Translations under genes and position numbers: made by a program
Notes under the pieces: model-generated
Databases searched by the model: none
What the model was told of the DNA's origin: nothing
Seen by the model: only the letters and a program-made list of their open reading frames with translations
Assembly (NCBI GenBank): GCA_947364365.1
Contig: CANASP010000007.1
Location: 1-64,000, forward strand
Length of the DNA stretch: 64,000 bases
Reading direction: 5' to 3'
From: an uncultured Alistipes sp.
GTDB taxonomy: Bacteria > Bacteroidota > Bacteroidia > Bacteroidales > Rikenellaceae
In this document: positions 44,831-54,503 of the stretch, in pieces
Layout of the letters: every line of letters begins with the position of its first letter
How positions within the stretch are numbered: the first letter of the stretch is position 1

Positions 44831-46018
44831 CTAAATTATTACACGTTTCTTACCTGTTGGAAGTTGTTGCATCAGGCCGTGTTTCTGGCGGCGCAACTGT
44901 TTGATTTTCCCTTTTGCTAAATCAATCTCGCGGTCAGCTACAGTCAATACCTCCGCAATAGCGGTTTGCTCTTGATAGGCGGGAATCATGAATTTGAGAT
45001 TCCCAAGATCTTTAATTTGGATATTGGGCAATCCTGATCCTACTCGTAAGGACATGATATATTTCTCATTGTTTTTGAGTGCCTGATAGATGAATAGCTT
45101 GTTTATTCCATTCTTTGCTTCAATCGTATAACAATGTCCTCCACTCCAAAATGGTGTAGTCATAAAGTTTACGTAGCCACATGAATTACCGCCTTCGCTT
45201 ATAGTGATAGTATTTGCCTCTGCATTATATATGTCTAAATACCCGGAAGGAGTAACACCTCCATTTATGACAGGATATTTTGCGTTAGAGAACAATATGT
45301 CTTTGTTGACCTGCTCGCCTTTCTTTATTTTTGCTATTTTATTTATTTTTAGTTCTTCCCATGGTTTGGAAAATCCAGAGAGACGGAGTTTAGCGGCGAG
45401 GAGTCGCTGCATCAAGCCGCGTTTGCGCAGGACGAGTTTTTCAATCAGCCGCGCCTGCTTTTCAATCGCCTCATCCCACACGCCCAACACCTCCGCAATC
45501 TTCCTCTGCTCCACCAGGGGCGGAACCGCAATTTTTACTCTTTTCAAATCGCTGGTGCTAATACTGGCCTGATTGACAGCGGGCTTCGCTATTACTTGAG
45601 CCATATGCCGTATATATTCAGTTAGCAACGTATAATATAAATATTGCTTATCAAGGCAATCGTTGGCTCTAAGCAAAAGCAGGTTCATACCATGATAAAT
45701 TTCTTTATCACCTTTGTAATAAGCAACCTTCCCGATTTGAGAAAGACTATTTATGTGGCTATACAGGATGTCGCCTTTTTGCATTCTGAAGGTTTCATAT
45801 CCACTTTTATTGGGAATATATCCGACCTTCGCATAATTTATTTCTCCCGTAGAAATGGTTTCGATACGAGTAACAGGGGTTCCCTTGGTGATAGAGACAT
45901 CATATGTAAGACCATTAGCACATCTCGAAAGGAGATCGCCTAAAAATTTCACTTCCCACTCCTGCGGAATAATCCCCAGCGCCGTCACCTTATAGCCTTT
46001 CGGTATGTTATTCTTCAT
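44831..46018 (-). CDS. hsdS: Type I restriction enzyme specificity subunit (full-length)
   Basis: 395 residues from ATG 46018. Two target-recognition domains (about 10-160 and 210-345) are each followed by the conserved helical spacer: PLVEQRKIAEVLGVWDEAIE then KRGLMQRLLA, and YQEQTAIAEVLTVADREID then KHGLMQQL. It reads a bipartite DNA site for HsdM/HsdR. The start overlaps the TPR gene by 11 bases. The recognition-domain sequence is AT-rich while the central spacer is less so, suggesting domain replacement. Confidence 0.93.
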   Translation of the reverse strand: MKNNIPKGYKVTALGIIPQEWEVKFLGDLLSRCANGLTYDVSITKGTPVTRIETISTGEINYAKVGYIPNKSGYETFRMQKGDILYSHINSLSQIGKVAYYKGDKEIYHGMNLLLLRANDCLDKQYLYYTLLTEYIRHMAQVIAKPAVNQASISTSDLKRVKIAVPPLVEQRKIAEVLGVWDEAIEKQARLIEKLVLRKRGLMQRLLAAKLRLSGFSKPWEELKINKIAKIKKGEQVNKDILFSNAKYPVINGGVTPSGYLDIYNAEANTITISEGGNSCGYVNFMTTPFWSGGHCYTIEAKNGINKLFIYQALKNNEKYIMSLRVGSGLPNIQIKDLGNLKFMIPAYQEQTAIAEVLTVADREIDLAKGKIKQLRRQKHGLMQQLPTGKKRVII

Positions 46019-47360
46019 CTGTGAATTCATTAGATTTGCAGGTATTTTGCTTGCGGAATGTCTCCAAATCGGCAAAACGAAGTCGTTTATAATGCTCTTT
46101 GTGTTCAGAGTCGGACGTATTTTCTATTATTTTTTGATAAAGCGTGGCTCTATTCTCATATAACACCCAAAGATTGGGATCTAAAGCTATAGCTTTATTT
46201 AAATCATTTAATGCAGATTTGTAATAATCTGACCCCATTGCCATATATATACAAGCTCGCGTATCAAGTGCACTAGCTTTGGCCGAATTATTATCATTGT
46301 CCATGGATAAAGACTCATTTGCATCTGCCAATGCTATTTCAAGTTTGCCTAATTTATAATATGCGTAAGCTCTATTGTTATAATTTATAGCCGTTAGTTG
46401 ATCATTTTTTGCTATGATATTAAATATATCTATCAAATTCTGCCATTGTTCACTTTCTAAATACACAGAAGACAAGGTGCAATACCCTCGTATATCTTGA
46501 GGATCTTTATGTATCGCTTCCTTACAATATTTGATAGCTTTTGCGTAATCCTTTTGTTCTAAATAGATTAATCCGATTATAGCGTAACCATTGGGAGAGT
46601 CCGGTTTTAATTTTATATATTGTTCTGCATCTTGCATGGCAAGCTGATATTGTTTAGTATCGGAATATGCAATACTTCGATTGTTTAGGGCATCTATATC
46701 TTGTGGATCTAATTTTAAAATTCTAGAGTATAGCTCAATAGCTCTATTGCTATCTTTTTCTTTTAAAGCTTCAGAGAAGAGTCTACTAATCATCGCACTA
46801 AGCTGAGATTTACGAGCATTATTTTCGGAAGCTTCGCTCCTTTTCTGAAGAGTGGTAACTTGTTTCTTGATATTAGTTATGTCTGACAATTGTGAATCTA
46901 TTATTTCTCGATCTTTATTGATTTGTTTGGCTACATCGTCAATTCTATTTTGGGTACTCATTATTCCAGTGTTGATATTATCAATATTATGGTTTAGATC
47001 CCTAACGGCATCTAATGCTTTTTCCGACTTTTTCTTTGCTTGGTGATTTAATAAAATAGGAGTGGCAACGCCAAAAGCTCCCACAATTAAGGATATAATT
47101 CCAAGGGCCCAGTTGCGGGTCTCGTGCGAATCTGTCAAAAAGATCATGTAATCTTCGCGGGTCTCTGCCATGCGAGCGGAGAGCATCTCCTGCGTCTCTG
47201 TAATTGTTTGGATATTACGAGATAAGGCATCAATTACAGAGGCCAATGAATCCACTTCCTCAGAGAGTTTCGTAGTCTCACCGGGTCGAGTCTTTGTTGT
47301 AGCAGCTTCCGATACCATTGTGATACACAGAGCCAATATAAGAATTAAAATGTTCTTCAT
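46008..47360 (-). CDS. TPR-repeat membrane protein inserted in the restriction operon
   Basis: 450 residues. N-terminal signal-like segment (1-19), short coiled region, transmembrane segment (about 83-104, WALGIISLIVGAFGVATPILL), long coiled coil (about 110-195), then at least five tetratricopeptide-like repeats (about 195-425, e.g. NRAIELYSRILKLDPQDIDA and YAKAIKYCKEAIHKDPQDIRG). It would present a cytoplasmic or periplasmic TPR scaffold at the membrane. It is not a normal restriction component. Strongly AT-rich, 10 bases after hsdM and overlapping hsdS. Confidence 0.82.
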   Translation of the reverse strand: MKNILILILALCITMVSEAATTKTRPGETTKLSEEVDSLASVIDALSRNIQTITETQEMLSARMAETREDYMIFLTDSHETRNWALGIISLIVGAFGVATPILLNHQAKKKSEKALDAVRDLNHNIDNINTGIMSTQNRIDDVAKQINKDREIIDSQLSDITNIKKQVTTLQKRSEASENNARKSQLSAMISRLFSEALKEKDSNRAIELYSRILKLDPQDIDALNNRSIAYSDTKQYQLAMQDAEQYIKLKPDSPNGYAIIGLIYLEQKDYAKAIKYCKEAIHKDPQDIRGYCTLSSVYLESEQWQNLIDIFNIIAKNDQLTAINYNNRAYAYYKLGKLEIALADANESLSMDNDNNSAKASALDTRACIYMAMGSDYYKSALNDLNKAIALDPNLWVLYENRATLYQKIIENTSDSEHKEHYKRLRFADLETFRKQNTCKSNEFTDEE

Positions 47361-47370
47361 TTTTACCTTT

Positions 47371-48897
47371 TTAATATCCCAACTCCTTCAGATAACCTTC
47401 CATTTTGACGTGCACCTCGGCAAGCTCCTTTTCCAGTGCATCAATCTCCTGCTGCACGGCCGCGATGTCGATCTCGGGCTCCTCCTCGAAGGTGTCCACA
47501 TAGCGAGGGATGTTAAGGTTGTAGTCGTTGTCGGCAATTTCCTCGCGCCGGGCCACGTAGGCGTAGCGCTCCTCGACGACACCCTGTGCGAGTTCGCCCT
47601 TCGCAAAGCAGCGGTAGGTCGTAACGATATGGTTGATATCCTCATCGCGCAGCCGGTTCTGGTTCTTGCCGTTCTCGAATTCGCGGCTGGCGTCAATGAA
47701 AAGCACGTTGGTCGTCGTCTTGGCCTTATTGAAGATGGCGATGGCGGCCGGAATACCGGTTCCATAGAAGAGGTTGGCCGGAAGTCCGATGATGGCTTCG
47801 ACGAGGTTCTCCTCGACGGTCTGCTGACGAATTTTCCTCTCGCTGCCTCCGCGGAACAGCACGCCATGAGGAACGACGACGCCAACCTTGCCGTGTTCGT
47901 TGGCCACTTCGAGCATGTGGCAGATGAAGGCCCAGTCGCCCTTGCTCTTGGGCGGAATGCCGCGCCAGAAACGATTATAGGGGTCGTCGGCCGCCTCGTC
48001 GGCGCCCCACTTTTCGAGCGAGAAGGGCGGATTGGCCACGACGGTGTCGAACTTCATCAGTGCGTCACCCTCCTTAAACTTCGGATTGCGCAGCGTATCG
48101 CCCCAGCGGATGGTGGCACTGTCGAAGCTGTGGAGCAGCATGTTCATCATGGCCAGCGCCCAGGTGCTACCGTTGAGCTCCTGACCATAGAGCGAGAAGT
48201 TGTCGGAGCCTACTTCGCGGCCCGCCTTGATGAGCAGCGAACCCGAACCGCACGTCGGGTCGCAGATACGCGAACCGGGGGCGCTCTTGGTCAGCCGCGC
48301 CAACAGGGTAGAGACCTCCTTCGGCGTGAAGAACTCTCCGGCTTTCTTTCCGGCATCGCTGGCGAATTTCTCGATAAGGAACATGTAGGCATCGCCGATG
48401 ACGTCGTTGTTCGCAAGGTGCGACTCGTCGAACTGCAGCCGCTCGTCCGAGAAGTCGATAAGCAGCTGTTTCAGTCGGGTGTTGCGCTCTTTTGTTTCGC
48501 CGAGGTTGCTGATATTGAAGCTGATGTTGCGGAAGATGCCACTGCCGTCCTCGCTGCTTAGCTTTTCGCGGTTGACAAATTCGAGGTCAGCCAGCGCAAT
48601 ATCAATCAGTTCGCCGATATTAGACTCGTTGCGGTGCTCGAAGAGGTAGTCGAACGAACTCTTCTCGGGAACCTGGAACCGTTCGCGGCGCATGGCCCGC
48701 TGTGCACGCTCCGTGTCGCCATCGTAGCGCTGGAGGTACTCCATGTATTTCGCCTTGCTGACGTCGCTGACGTACTTCAGAAACAGCATTGTAAGGATGT
48801 AGTCCTTGTACTGGTTGGGGTCGATAACACCCCGGAATGTATCGCAGGCTTGCCATACGACTTTGTTGATCTCTTCCTGTGTAACTTTACCATTCAT
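47371..48897 (-). CDS. hsdM: Type I restriction enzyme methyltransferase subunit
   Basis: 508 residues. N-terminal HsdM helical domain (YKDYILTMLFLKYVSDVSK). N6-adenine methyltransferase core with motif I DPTCGSGSLLI and catalytic motif NPPF near residue 280. C-terminal coiled coil (IDIAAVQQEIDALEKELAEV). It methylates the host site as HsdM2S. It overlaps the preceding half-size S gene by 11 bases. Confidence 0.97.
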   Translation of the reverse strand: MNGKVTQEEINKVVWQACDTFRGVIDPNQYKDYILTMLFLKYVSDVSKAKYMEYLQRYDGDTERAQRAMRRERFQVPEKSSFDYLFEHRNESNIGELIDIALADLEFVNREKLSSEDGSGIFRNISFNISNLGETKERNTRLKQLLIDFSDERLQFDESHLANNDVIGDAYMFLIEKFASDAGKKAGEFFTPKEVSTLLARLTKSAPGSRICDPTCGSGSLLIKAGREVGSDNFSLYGQELNGSTWALAMMNMLLHSFDSATIRWGDTLRNPKFKEGDALMKFDTVVANPPFSLEKWGADEAADDPYNRFWRGIPPKSKGDWAFICHMLEVANEHGKVGVVVPHGVLFRGGSERKIRQQTVEENLVEAIIGLPANLFYGTGIPAAIAIFNKAKTTTNVLFIDASREFENGKNQNRLRDEDINHIVTTYRCFAKGELAQGVVEERYAYVARREEIADNDYNLNIPRYVDTFEEEPEIDIAAVQQEIDALEKELAEVHVKMEGYLKELGY

Positions 48898-49453
48898 TTT
48901 TATATGCTTTTTTTAGTTTATAATCGATGAGTTGTCTGCGACGTTCGGCAATAGCCTTGTAGAGCGCCTGCTCCCGGTGTTGAAGACGGACAAGGGCAAT
49001 GCAGGTTTGCTGTTGCCCCAGTGGGAGAAATGGGATCTCAAGTTCCCCGATATCCGTTTTGCTGAGCGATGCAATGGCCGAACCTTTAGCCTGTGCCGTA
49101 AGTAGTTGTCGTGTTGCCGGTATATTGAGGAATCCGCAAAGGTATTCGGGCAGGATGCGGGTCAAGTCGTTGATTCGGATAATCAGAAACGAGGGTGAGG
49201 CCACGCACGGCCCGAGTTGCGTCGGGGCGATGGCGCAGAAATTCTTGCCACCCTTGGCGGCGAGCAGCAGGTTACTTTCTGTCAACAGGTGGCGGGCAGC
49301 CTTGGAACTGACGGTGGTTGTTGGCCGGACGGTCGGACGAATGTTCCCTTCCTCGTCGAAATCGTTCACCTGAAGGTAGCAGGTGTCAGGCAAAGGGGCG
49401 CTTTTCAAGAATACTCCCGTCTGAATGGTGGCAATATCTTTCAGTTTTACCAT
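48887..49453 (-). CDS. Half-size type I specificity-like subunit (single recognition domain)
   Basis: 188 residues, about half of a normal HsdS. One target-recognition domain (MVKLKDIATIQTGVFLKSA, later LLAAKGGKNFCAIAP and AKGSAIASLSKTDIGELEIP) and one conserved helix (LGQQQTCIALVRLQHREQAL) ending in RRRQLIDYKLK. It starts the operon and overlaps hsdM. It could work as a homodimer that mimics a full HsdS, or modify complex assembly. It is intact, not a visible fragment. Confidence 0.82.
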   Translation of the reverse strand: MVKLKDIATIQTGVFLKSAPLPDTCYLQVNDFDEEGNIRPTVRPTTTVSSKAARHLLTESNLLLAAKGGKNFCAIAPTQLGPCVASPSFLIIRINDLTRILPEYLCGFLNIPATRQLLTAQAKGSAIASLSKTDIGELEIPFLPLGQQQTCIALVRLQHREQALYKAIAERRRQLIDYKLKKAYKNEW

Positions 49454-49475
49454 TTTTCCTTCAATAGCTTCGCTA

Positions 49476-49506
49476 CAAAGGTATGTATTTTCACTGATTC
49501 GCCAAA
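49476..49506 (-). promoter_or_regulatory. Promoter of the restriction operon
   Basis: Minus strand: TTTG (49503-49506), 19-base spacer, TACCTTTG (49476-49483), 22 bases before the first ATG. Full consensus. Confidence 0.78.
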
Positions 49507-49647
49507 TAATTCAAGAAAATTTCACAATAGATTTTCTACAAAATTATCCTGTGGCCATTTTTTTCACATAGTGAAGAAGATTATTTACATCAGGTAAATT
49601 GAAACCGGCTCTTTACCTATGTATTGACTTCTTGTGTGTTCTATTGA

Positions 49648-50072
49648 CTATTCGAATAGCATAAAGCAGACACCTTCTCCGATACGCCTCTTCCTCCTCA
49701 TCTGGTCTTCGACCGTCCCAGCAAAGATCGGAGTCGGAGTTACCACCTCCGCCGCCGGATGACACTGCAACAGGATTTCCGCCAATTAGTTATCCGCGAT
49801 AGAGAAGATCCGCTCCCGGACAGACGGATCCGCCATCTGGTCGAGAAACTCCTGCATCAGTGCAGTCTGGTTCCCGCTGAAATCCATAACTGCACATTCT
49901 CCTGCTGCAGCCGTTTAAGTTCCTGATAATACACCAACGAATTTCGCTACACAGCCTGCTCCTGCTACTCGGTATCCTTTCGATACAATGCTTCAATCTG
50001 GCGGACAATCTTCACGAATCGGCTGGCGATAGACCGGCTCTGCTCGTCGAGCCATTTATCCACACTGAACAT
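49648..50072 (-). pseudogene. Decayed mobilization accessory gene
   Basis: Begins MFSVDKWLDEQSRSIASRFV, with its ATG overlapping the relaxase stop (TGATG). It then meets two in-frame TAG (after KDTE and after QEQAV), a frameshift near 49890 and a TAA before LAEILLQCHPAAEV, ending at 49648. The reconstructed product is a small coiled-coil protein of about 140 residues. It is downstream of and coupled to the MobV gene, as accessory mob genes usually are. Function unknown. Confidence 0.6.
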
Positions 50073-51151
50073 CAGAGGCTTGGTAATGATTCTCGCGGTT
50101 CGAAGTCTATCTGGTGGTTGCGGAACGGTTGAACAATCCGACCTGTCCGCTCCATATCCCGTGTCATTCTGTCTAGCGCCTGCTCTTTCGCTTGAAGTTT
50201 ACCGGCCTTGTCTTCCAGCTTCGTCTGGTACTCGGAAATAAGTTTCAGAAGATCGGCTTTCCGAGCGTCGTATTTGTCGAGTGTTATTTTTCCGGATGCC
50301 AGTTTCTCTTCGACTTCATCGAGTTGCGATTTATAGTTTAAGATCTGTACTTCCAGCCTCCGTATCATAGACTGAAGCCCTTTGACTGCTTTCTCGGCCT
50401 GTCTTGCCTCGTGAGTCAATCTGCGGATGTAGTCGCGTTTATTCAAATGGCTGACGTGCTGTCCCTCGATGCTGCCGCCGCGTTCCAGTCCGAATTTACT
50501 GCCGGCCTCCTCGTAGAGCGAGGTATGCATCTCCCGAAGGATCCAGCCGTACTCATCGCAGTTCGTCCCGAACTTCGCCGATCACATGACGCATTCGCGT
50601 CCGCTTTTTGCACGTTGTCCGACCGGAACGATCAAGGCATGAATATGCGGACTGCGCTCGTCGAGATGAACCTGAAAGCCGATGATATTCTCCTGCCCGT
50701 ATCGTCGGATGCACCAGTCATAGACGTCTTCCATTGTCCGATTTCCTGGCACTGCTGGAGGTGGCAGTTGTCCGCCCCTGTCCAGATTGACGGTCTGATC
50801 TCCGAATGCCATTTCGAGAGTGCAGTCTTGGTTGCCACCGAAGATAAATCTGGCACAACAGTTCGGCTGTATCTTGCTGTCGGCTTTGAACGGATGCCAA
50901 CCCAGCTATGCGAGTCTGTCCATAAGCCGCACCTCAAGCGACTTTTGCTGATAGCCTAACAGATGAATCTTCCCGTCGGGCCCGATCTAGAAATTCAATC
51001 CCATCCGGCTCATGTCCTAATGGTTGGTCGGGGCCTGATTCTTTCGCTCGGTCTTATCATCATCCCAGCGTCGTTCATTTTCATTGGCCTCCGCCGTGCC
51101 GAGTGACGTCCCGGCTTCGACGTGCATAGCCTGCTTTATATCTGTATTCAT
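50072..51151 (-). pseudogene. MobV/Pre-type relaxase with four in-frame stop codons
   Basis: One continuous frame encodes about 360 residues from ATG 51151, but it is interrupted by TAG at 51017-51019, TAG at 50987-50989, TAG at 50906-50908 and TGA at 50582-50584. The relaxase motif HLDERSPHIHALIVPV (metal-binding histidines) and a long C-terminal coiled coil (LTHEARQAEKAVKGLQ) identify the MobV family of Bacteroides mobilizable elements. It would nick oriT and pilot DNA transfer. No frameshift is present, so decay is by point mutations. Nonfunctional unless stops are suppressed. Confidence 0.85.
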
Positions 51152-51225
51152 AATCGTTGGTCTTTTGATAAATGGCTCTTGTTTGAGCTTGCTCACTACA
51201 GGTCGAAGTCTGCCGAATCCCGACG

Positions 51226-51273
51226 GGACTTTCTTGCCACCTGGCAAAAAGTCCATATTATGTTATGGACTTT
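51226..51273. other. Candidate oriT hairpin cluster upstream of the relaxase
   Basis: Three inverted-repeat elements: TTGCCA/TGGCAA (51234-51239/51242-51247), and AAAGTCCATA/TATGGACTTT (51248-51257/51264-51273) with a 6-base loop. An extra GGACTTT at 51226-51232 can pair with the same AAAGTCC. Such hairpins just upstream of a MobV gene are typical of its origin of transfer. No nick site has been identified. Confidence 0.5.
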
Positions 51274-51302
51274 CCCTGTAAACTCCCGAAACCTCCCTTA
51301 GA

Positions 51303-52327
51303 TTATTCAACCAGTTCCAGATCCAGCTCGTCAATGAACAGTTGCAGAGCTGGATTGCGCCGTATCATCTGCTGGAGTACCTGACGTTGTGCCAGAACAG
51401 TCAAAAAAAGTCCGTTATGTCCAGACCGCAGCTGCGCCGTTCGTCGTTGACCAGACGCTCCAGCATATCGGATACAACCACCCGTTTGCTGATGTCGGCC
51501 AGCAGGGCAGATTTCTCCCGCCATCGCTCCGTTGCCCCAGATCGGGAATGAGAGTTACCTCTCTGTCCCGAAGAACAGACATCGCCTCCCGATTGAAGCT
51601 GCCATTCTTCCCGCCCATTGCTAGCCTAATGTAATCCGGCATGAAGTGGCACATGACGACGGCGGTCTTCTCGCTCTCAACCAGCATCACCGGTGCCGAG
51701 GTAGGGCGGTTCAGCAGGTGTTCGCCAAAGAGGCATTGCTGGAGACAGAAGTCCGGCAGATGCAATTCCGAATGTACCCAACCGACATATGCATGAGGCT
51801 CCTTTATCCGATGCCCGGCAACGGGATCGTACAGCATGATTTTCCGGTCCGCACCTGTCCCTGCCGGTCCGTCTGCCAGAAGATGGACGCGCCGCCCCAT
51901 TTGGACGAGGTGCCGATACGGTATAATCTGAACAGTCGCAGGTCTCCTCCTCGCCGAATGTCTGGCAGAGGTAATGATACAAAGGATTAAACTCAGAGTG
52001 CGACAAACTCTACCCGACCATATCAGCCGAGATAAAAGAGAGACCGGGATGGGACGTTTTACGCTCGGCAGACCTTGGCAAGATGCGACGATCGGCTCTG
52101 CCGCTGTCCGGTTGAGATAGCACATCGGGATTGTCCCGGAAATACCCCCGCGGCGTATAATGATACCCGCTGGAGTTCTCGTGGTCGCATTTGCCCACCG
52201 TGTCCGGAAACCGGATGATGTCCTCTTCATCGACATAGCGGACGAAGCAGCGGTTTTTACTGCAATTGGGGCAACTGATCTTGCTCCCGTAACGGTATTT
52301 CTGGAGATGGAATCTGTACTCACTCAT
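51303..52327 (-). pseudogene. DUF6371-like (zinc finger plus toprim-type) replication protein, broken
   Basis: N-terminal frame from ATG 52327: MSEYRFHLQKYRYGSKISCP with a CxxC zinc-binding core (CPNCSKNRC), then an in-frame TAG at 52010. A frameshift near 51945 moves the reading to a second frame with a toprim-like part (TSAPVMLVESEKTAVVMCHF, REVTLIPDLG). A further shift near 51520 leads to the end LQLFIDELDLELVE. Likely a primase-like protein of the element. Decayed. Confidence 0.65.
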
Positions 52328-52502
52328 GGCCGCGCAGATTATCGTCGTTTGCACGCTGCACTTTTGCACTTTGACACATTGCCTCCCCTGTTTCTCCGTC
52401 CGAAAGTGCAATAGCGCAATGTGCGGCCGGTTTGCCCGAACAGCGTTTGCGATACGTTCCGTGGTCGATCTTCTCCAAGAGGGGATTCGGCTGGCTGCAC
52501 AA
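52328..52502. other. Spacer between the two broken replication genes
   Basis: No coding potential supported. It contains facing short motifs (TTTTGCACTTTG and GAAAGTGCAATAGCG) that could form a weak hairpin. It may include a former origin or promoter, but nothing decisive is visible. Confidence 0.25.
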
Positions 52503-53393
52503 CTACTTCAGCGCATAATAGGCCGAACACCTCGACAACTCGACCCGCTTCCCCGCGACGATCGCGTCGCCTGCCGTGAAGGTATCACCCAGCAGCGACA
52601 GCCTCGCCTCTTTGGACTCGCCGATATTGCTTGCGACAATCAGCTCCTGAATCCTTCGGTAGGTCTCCTCATAATAGCCGATCATCCGAATGGCCGCCTG
52701 TACGGATTCGATGTCTACGCATTGCATACCGCCTCCGCGTCGGCCATATTCAGCACAGCACCCGCCGGATACAGGAGGTTCACTATCCTGTTCAACATCT
52801 CCCGCCACTGTCCGACCAGATCCGGTTGCGCAATGGTGCCGTCGTTGCGTTTCCTGCCAGAAATCCTCCGGTCTTTCGGATAGACGAACAGAAAGCGGTC
52901 GAGCAGTCCGTTTGCCATGTATTCGGCCCGGAAGATCTCCGGCAGCAGATTGGCCTACACCGAACCGATGACGTTGATGCACGGATTCTTGATAAGGATT
53001 AGCCGAGCTTCCGACTTGCAGATCACCTTCAACGGCTGGCCACACCTCGTTATACTTCTCGTACGTCCGGTCGTCGTGCTCGCGGATCGGTTTGTAAAGG
53101 AAACCCAGCAGCGGTGTCTTGCCGAGCCCCAGTCTGCCGACCAGCATCATGTAGATGGAGGGGCTGGTTTTCCATTCTCCCTTTATTCGAATCCTGCAGT
53201 AGTTTCCGATGGCCGTTGCCACCGCCGACAGCAGGATCAAGGCTGTATATTCGACATTGAAGTTCTCGTAACGGGCTAAATTCAGAATGAGCACCCGAAT
53301 CCTCGCCGGAAAGACCTCCAGCGGCAGGCCCGTTTCGGGAATACGCTCCACCTCCGAGCGAAGCATATTGGTCAGTTGCAGCCGGTCATACAT
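52503..53393 (-). pseudogene. DUF3987-like primase/helicase-type protein, frameshifted
   Basis: Begins MYDRLQLTNMLRSEVERIPE (ATG 53393, overlapping the upstream gene). It shows a P-loop-like GRLGLGKTPLLGFLYKPIREHDD near residue 100. Around 52970 the frame is lost. The middle part (NGLLDRFLFVYPKDRRISGR to about 52715) is in another frame, and the end (AAIRMIGYYEETYRRIQELI to 52503) is back in the first frame. DUF3987 proteins serve replication of mobilizable elements. At least two frameshifts; nonfunctional. Confidence 0.7.
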
Positions 53394-53577
53394 GAGAACC
53401 TCCTTCCTGATCGGACAGCATAATGCCGGAGGCAAATGCCTCGTAGTGGAAACGGCGCAGGAAGCGGTCGACACCCGCCTGCGTGTACCAGTATTTGTCG
53501 CCTTCGCGCGAGTAGCCGAGATAGCCGTTGTCGCGCAGTTTTTTCAGATACTTCTCCTTGATATTTCGTTTTTTCAT
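53386..53577 (-). CDS. Small winged-helix-like DNA-binding protein
   Basis: 63 residues from ATG 53577, which overlaps the preceding stop (TGATG). Basic N-terminus (MKKRNIKEKYLKKLRDNGYL) and YWYTQAGVDRFLRRF suggest a compact HTH, perhaps an excisionase or replication regulator. The 3' end overlaps the DUF3987 start by 8 bases. It appears intact although its neighbours are broken. Function inferred only from context. Confidence 0.5.
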   Translation of the reverse strand: MKKRNIKEKYLKKLRDNGYLGYSREGDKYWYTQAGVDRFLRRFHYEAFASGIMLSDQEGGSHV

Positions 53578-53711
53578 CAAAGACTTGTTATCATAGAGAC
53601 AGTGCCTTCCTGTGTCGGAGGCGACAGTTTCTCCTGTCTCTCTACTATGCTGAGGATCTTTTCAAGCAGTTTCCGGTCGCATAGTTTCTCTACATTCGTG
53701 TTCTTTGCCAT
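53577..53711 (-). CDS. Small ORF upstream of the HTH gene
   Basis: 44 residues: MAKNTNVEKLCDRKLLEKIL, then a Gln/Glu-rich helix and a C-terminal Met-Ile-Thr-Ser-Leu. Its TGA overlaps the next ATG, which supports real translation. It may be the truncated remnant of a longer DNA-binding protein. No family recognised. Confidence 0.4.
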   Translation of the reverse strand: MAKNTNVEKLCDRKLLEKILSIVERQEKLSPPTQEGTVSMITSL

Positions 53712-54048
53712 ATATATCTCGGATTATGGCCGAACAGTCCTGATGCACACTCAGACTTTCAGCCTGGTTATGCGACATGGTGCGATTGTGCACATCGTAT
53801 CAGAATCACAACACGAATGTACAAAAAATTACAACTTATTTAGTTACAATATGTTATCCGATGCCATAAAGGGTGTCATGGAAAGTTATGATTCTGTCAC
53901 AACTTCGTATGTAATCATCTGATTACTAACAATAAAAAGAGAAAATAAAATTGAAAAAAAACGAAGATTGCCAGATTGCACAGCAAAAATGCATGACAAG
54001 CCGGATGTAAAACTCGCCAAGCTCGAAGATCATACCCCTCGTTTTTTG
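53712..54048. other. AT-rich stretch without supported genes
   Basis: Low-complexity AT-rich DNA (for example AATAAAAAGAGAAAATAAAA near 53930). Only short unsupported open frames. It could contain the promoter of the replication module, but no clear TAnnTTTG/TTTG pair is seen. Confidence 0.4.
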
Positions 54049-54379
54049 TCAATCCTGAAATAACCTATCGATTTCTCCGGCATTGGTAGGTACTGGCATA
54101 CCCCTTCTGTTCTGCCGGAACTGTCCGATACCGGTCTATTCAACAGAGCTTTAAGCTCGGCATCTGGAAAGAGTCCGTTGCCGAACTCTCAGAAAGTCTT
54201 CTGTTCGTATTTGGAATATTCAGGAACATCGCCACAATATATTCGGCCACACATATAGGCAAGAAAAGCCTTTGTACCTTTCCAGCTATAATGGGAACCA
54301 ACATCCTCCATATATCCGTCCTCAATGGCTTGGGCAAAGATCCTTCTTGCCAATTCCGTGTCAAGGCGAGGGGGGGGGT
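54049..54379 (-). pseudogene. Fragment of a conserved mobilizable-element protein (possibly DUF6043)
   Basis: In one minus-strand frame: LDTELARRIFAQAIEDGYME, then DVGSHYSWKGTKAFLAYMCG and YSKYEQKTF. This is followed by TGA where a tryptophan is likely, then FGNGLFPDAELKALLN. A frameshift near 54100 restores QNRRGMPVPTNAGEIDRLFQ, ending at 54049. It abuts a G9 run (54370-54378) beyond which the frame is unclear. I recognise it as a recurrent neighbour of integrases in Bacteroides elements; the family name is from memory. Confidence 0.45.
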
Positions 54380-54503
54380 GAAGCTACTTTGTTGTGTTCA
54401 GAATTTGGAACTCCTTGTGCAAACTCAAACCCAATTGCCGCAATGTCTTGTCCCTTAATTCGCTTCTTTTTTTGATGCAAGTCCTCGGCTGCGTATATCA
54501 GCG

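Noticed and set aside
50072-51151. Reading the TAG/TGA codons of the relaxase as sense codons (recoding)
   Set aside because: Both TAG and TGA interrupt it, neighbouring element genes also have frameshifts, and all backbone genes use TAG and TGA as normal stops. Pseudogene decay is simpler.
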